Positions 5,876 through 5,942 of a DNA stretch of 5,942 bases are shown here, piece by piece (position 1 is the first letter of the stretch; every line of letters begins with the position of its first letter). Made by a program: the position numbers and the translations under genes. The notes beneath the pieces are model-generated. The model was not told where the DNA came from, did not search any database, and saw only the letters and a program-made list of their open reading frames with translations. The stretch is from CAZBGL01 sp964491375 (GTDB lineage Bacteria > Desulfobacterota > Deferrisomatia > Deferrisomatales > Deferrisomataceae): contig CAZBGL010000059.1 in assembly GCA_964491375.1 (NCBI GenBank), positions 1-5,942 on the forward strand. Reading direction: 5' to 3'.

Positions 5876-5942
5876 GCCCGTATGATGGTTCGCTGTGGCG
5901 TTCCTGCCTCTCTCCCCGCGAGCCGAACAGAACCGTTCACCC

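Noticed and set aside
5876..5942. Promoter or ribosome binding site ahead of the oxidoreductase gene
   Set aside because: No clear -35/-10 pair and no strong Shine-Dalgarno match are visible in these 67 bases. The reading frame stays open to the edge, so the start region may not be fully shown.

Overview
The window is a high-GC bacterial segment (roughly two thirds G+C by eye). Its whole coding content lies on the minus strand, so the genes are read from right to left. The gene types are a doubled-CXXCH multiheme cytochrome, System II (ResB/CcsA) cytochrome c maturation proteins and a Fe-S/FAD NAD(P)H oxidoreductase of the kind common in metal- and sulfur-respiring anaerobes. These suggest a Desulfuromonas/Geobacter/Deferrisoma-like bacterium (former Deltaproteobacteria). 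That placement is an inference from gene content; no marker gene is present.

Layout in transcription order. (1) 5875-4076: a membrane-tethered FAD/Fe-S oxidoreductase with an N-terminal zinc ribbon and two transmembrane helices ahead of a GltD/NfnB-type catalytic body. (2) 4039-2660: ResB (CcsB-type) haem-handling protein, with a TTG start. (3) 2591-1749: CcsA/ResC, the WWD-domain haem lyase subunit, preceded by a perfect 9-bp hairpin next to its ribosome binding site. (4) 1673-387: a secreted cytochrome c with 15 potential haem motifs, the first CX4CH and the last CX3CH. (5) A possible terminator at 374-342, then a 197-nt gap. (6) 189-1: the first 63 codons of a secreted redoxin (ResA/TlpA-like) that runs off the left edge.

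The first four genes are spaced 36, 68 and 75 nt apart and look like one operon. ResB and CcsA together form the System II synthase, which carries haem across the membrane and attaches it to CXXCH-type motifs outside. The adjacent cytochrome is the obvious client. The redoxin is the kind of protein that keeps apocytochrome cysteines reduced. The oxidoreductase would sit on the cytoplasmic face of the same membrane, and its link to the cytochrome pathway is not known from sequence.

Each part belongs to a recognisable family. The less ordinary points are the domain arrangement of the oxidoreductase, the non-canonical haem motifs at both ends of the cytochrome with a biogenesis pair encoded beside it, and the structured leader of ccsA. 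I saw no tRNA, rRNA, CRISPR array, insertion sequence or attachment site.
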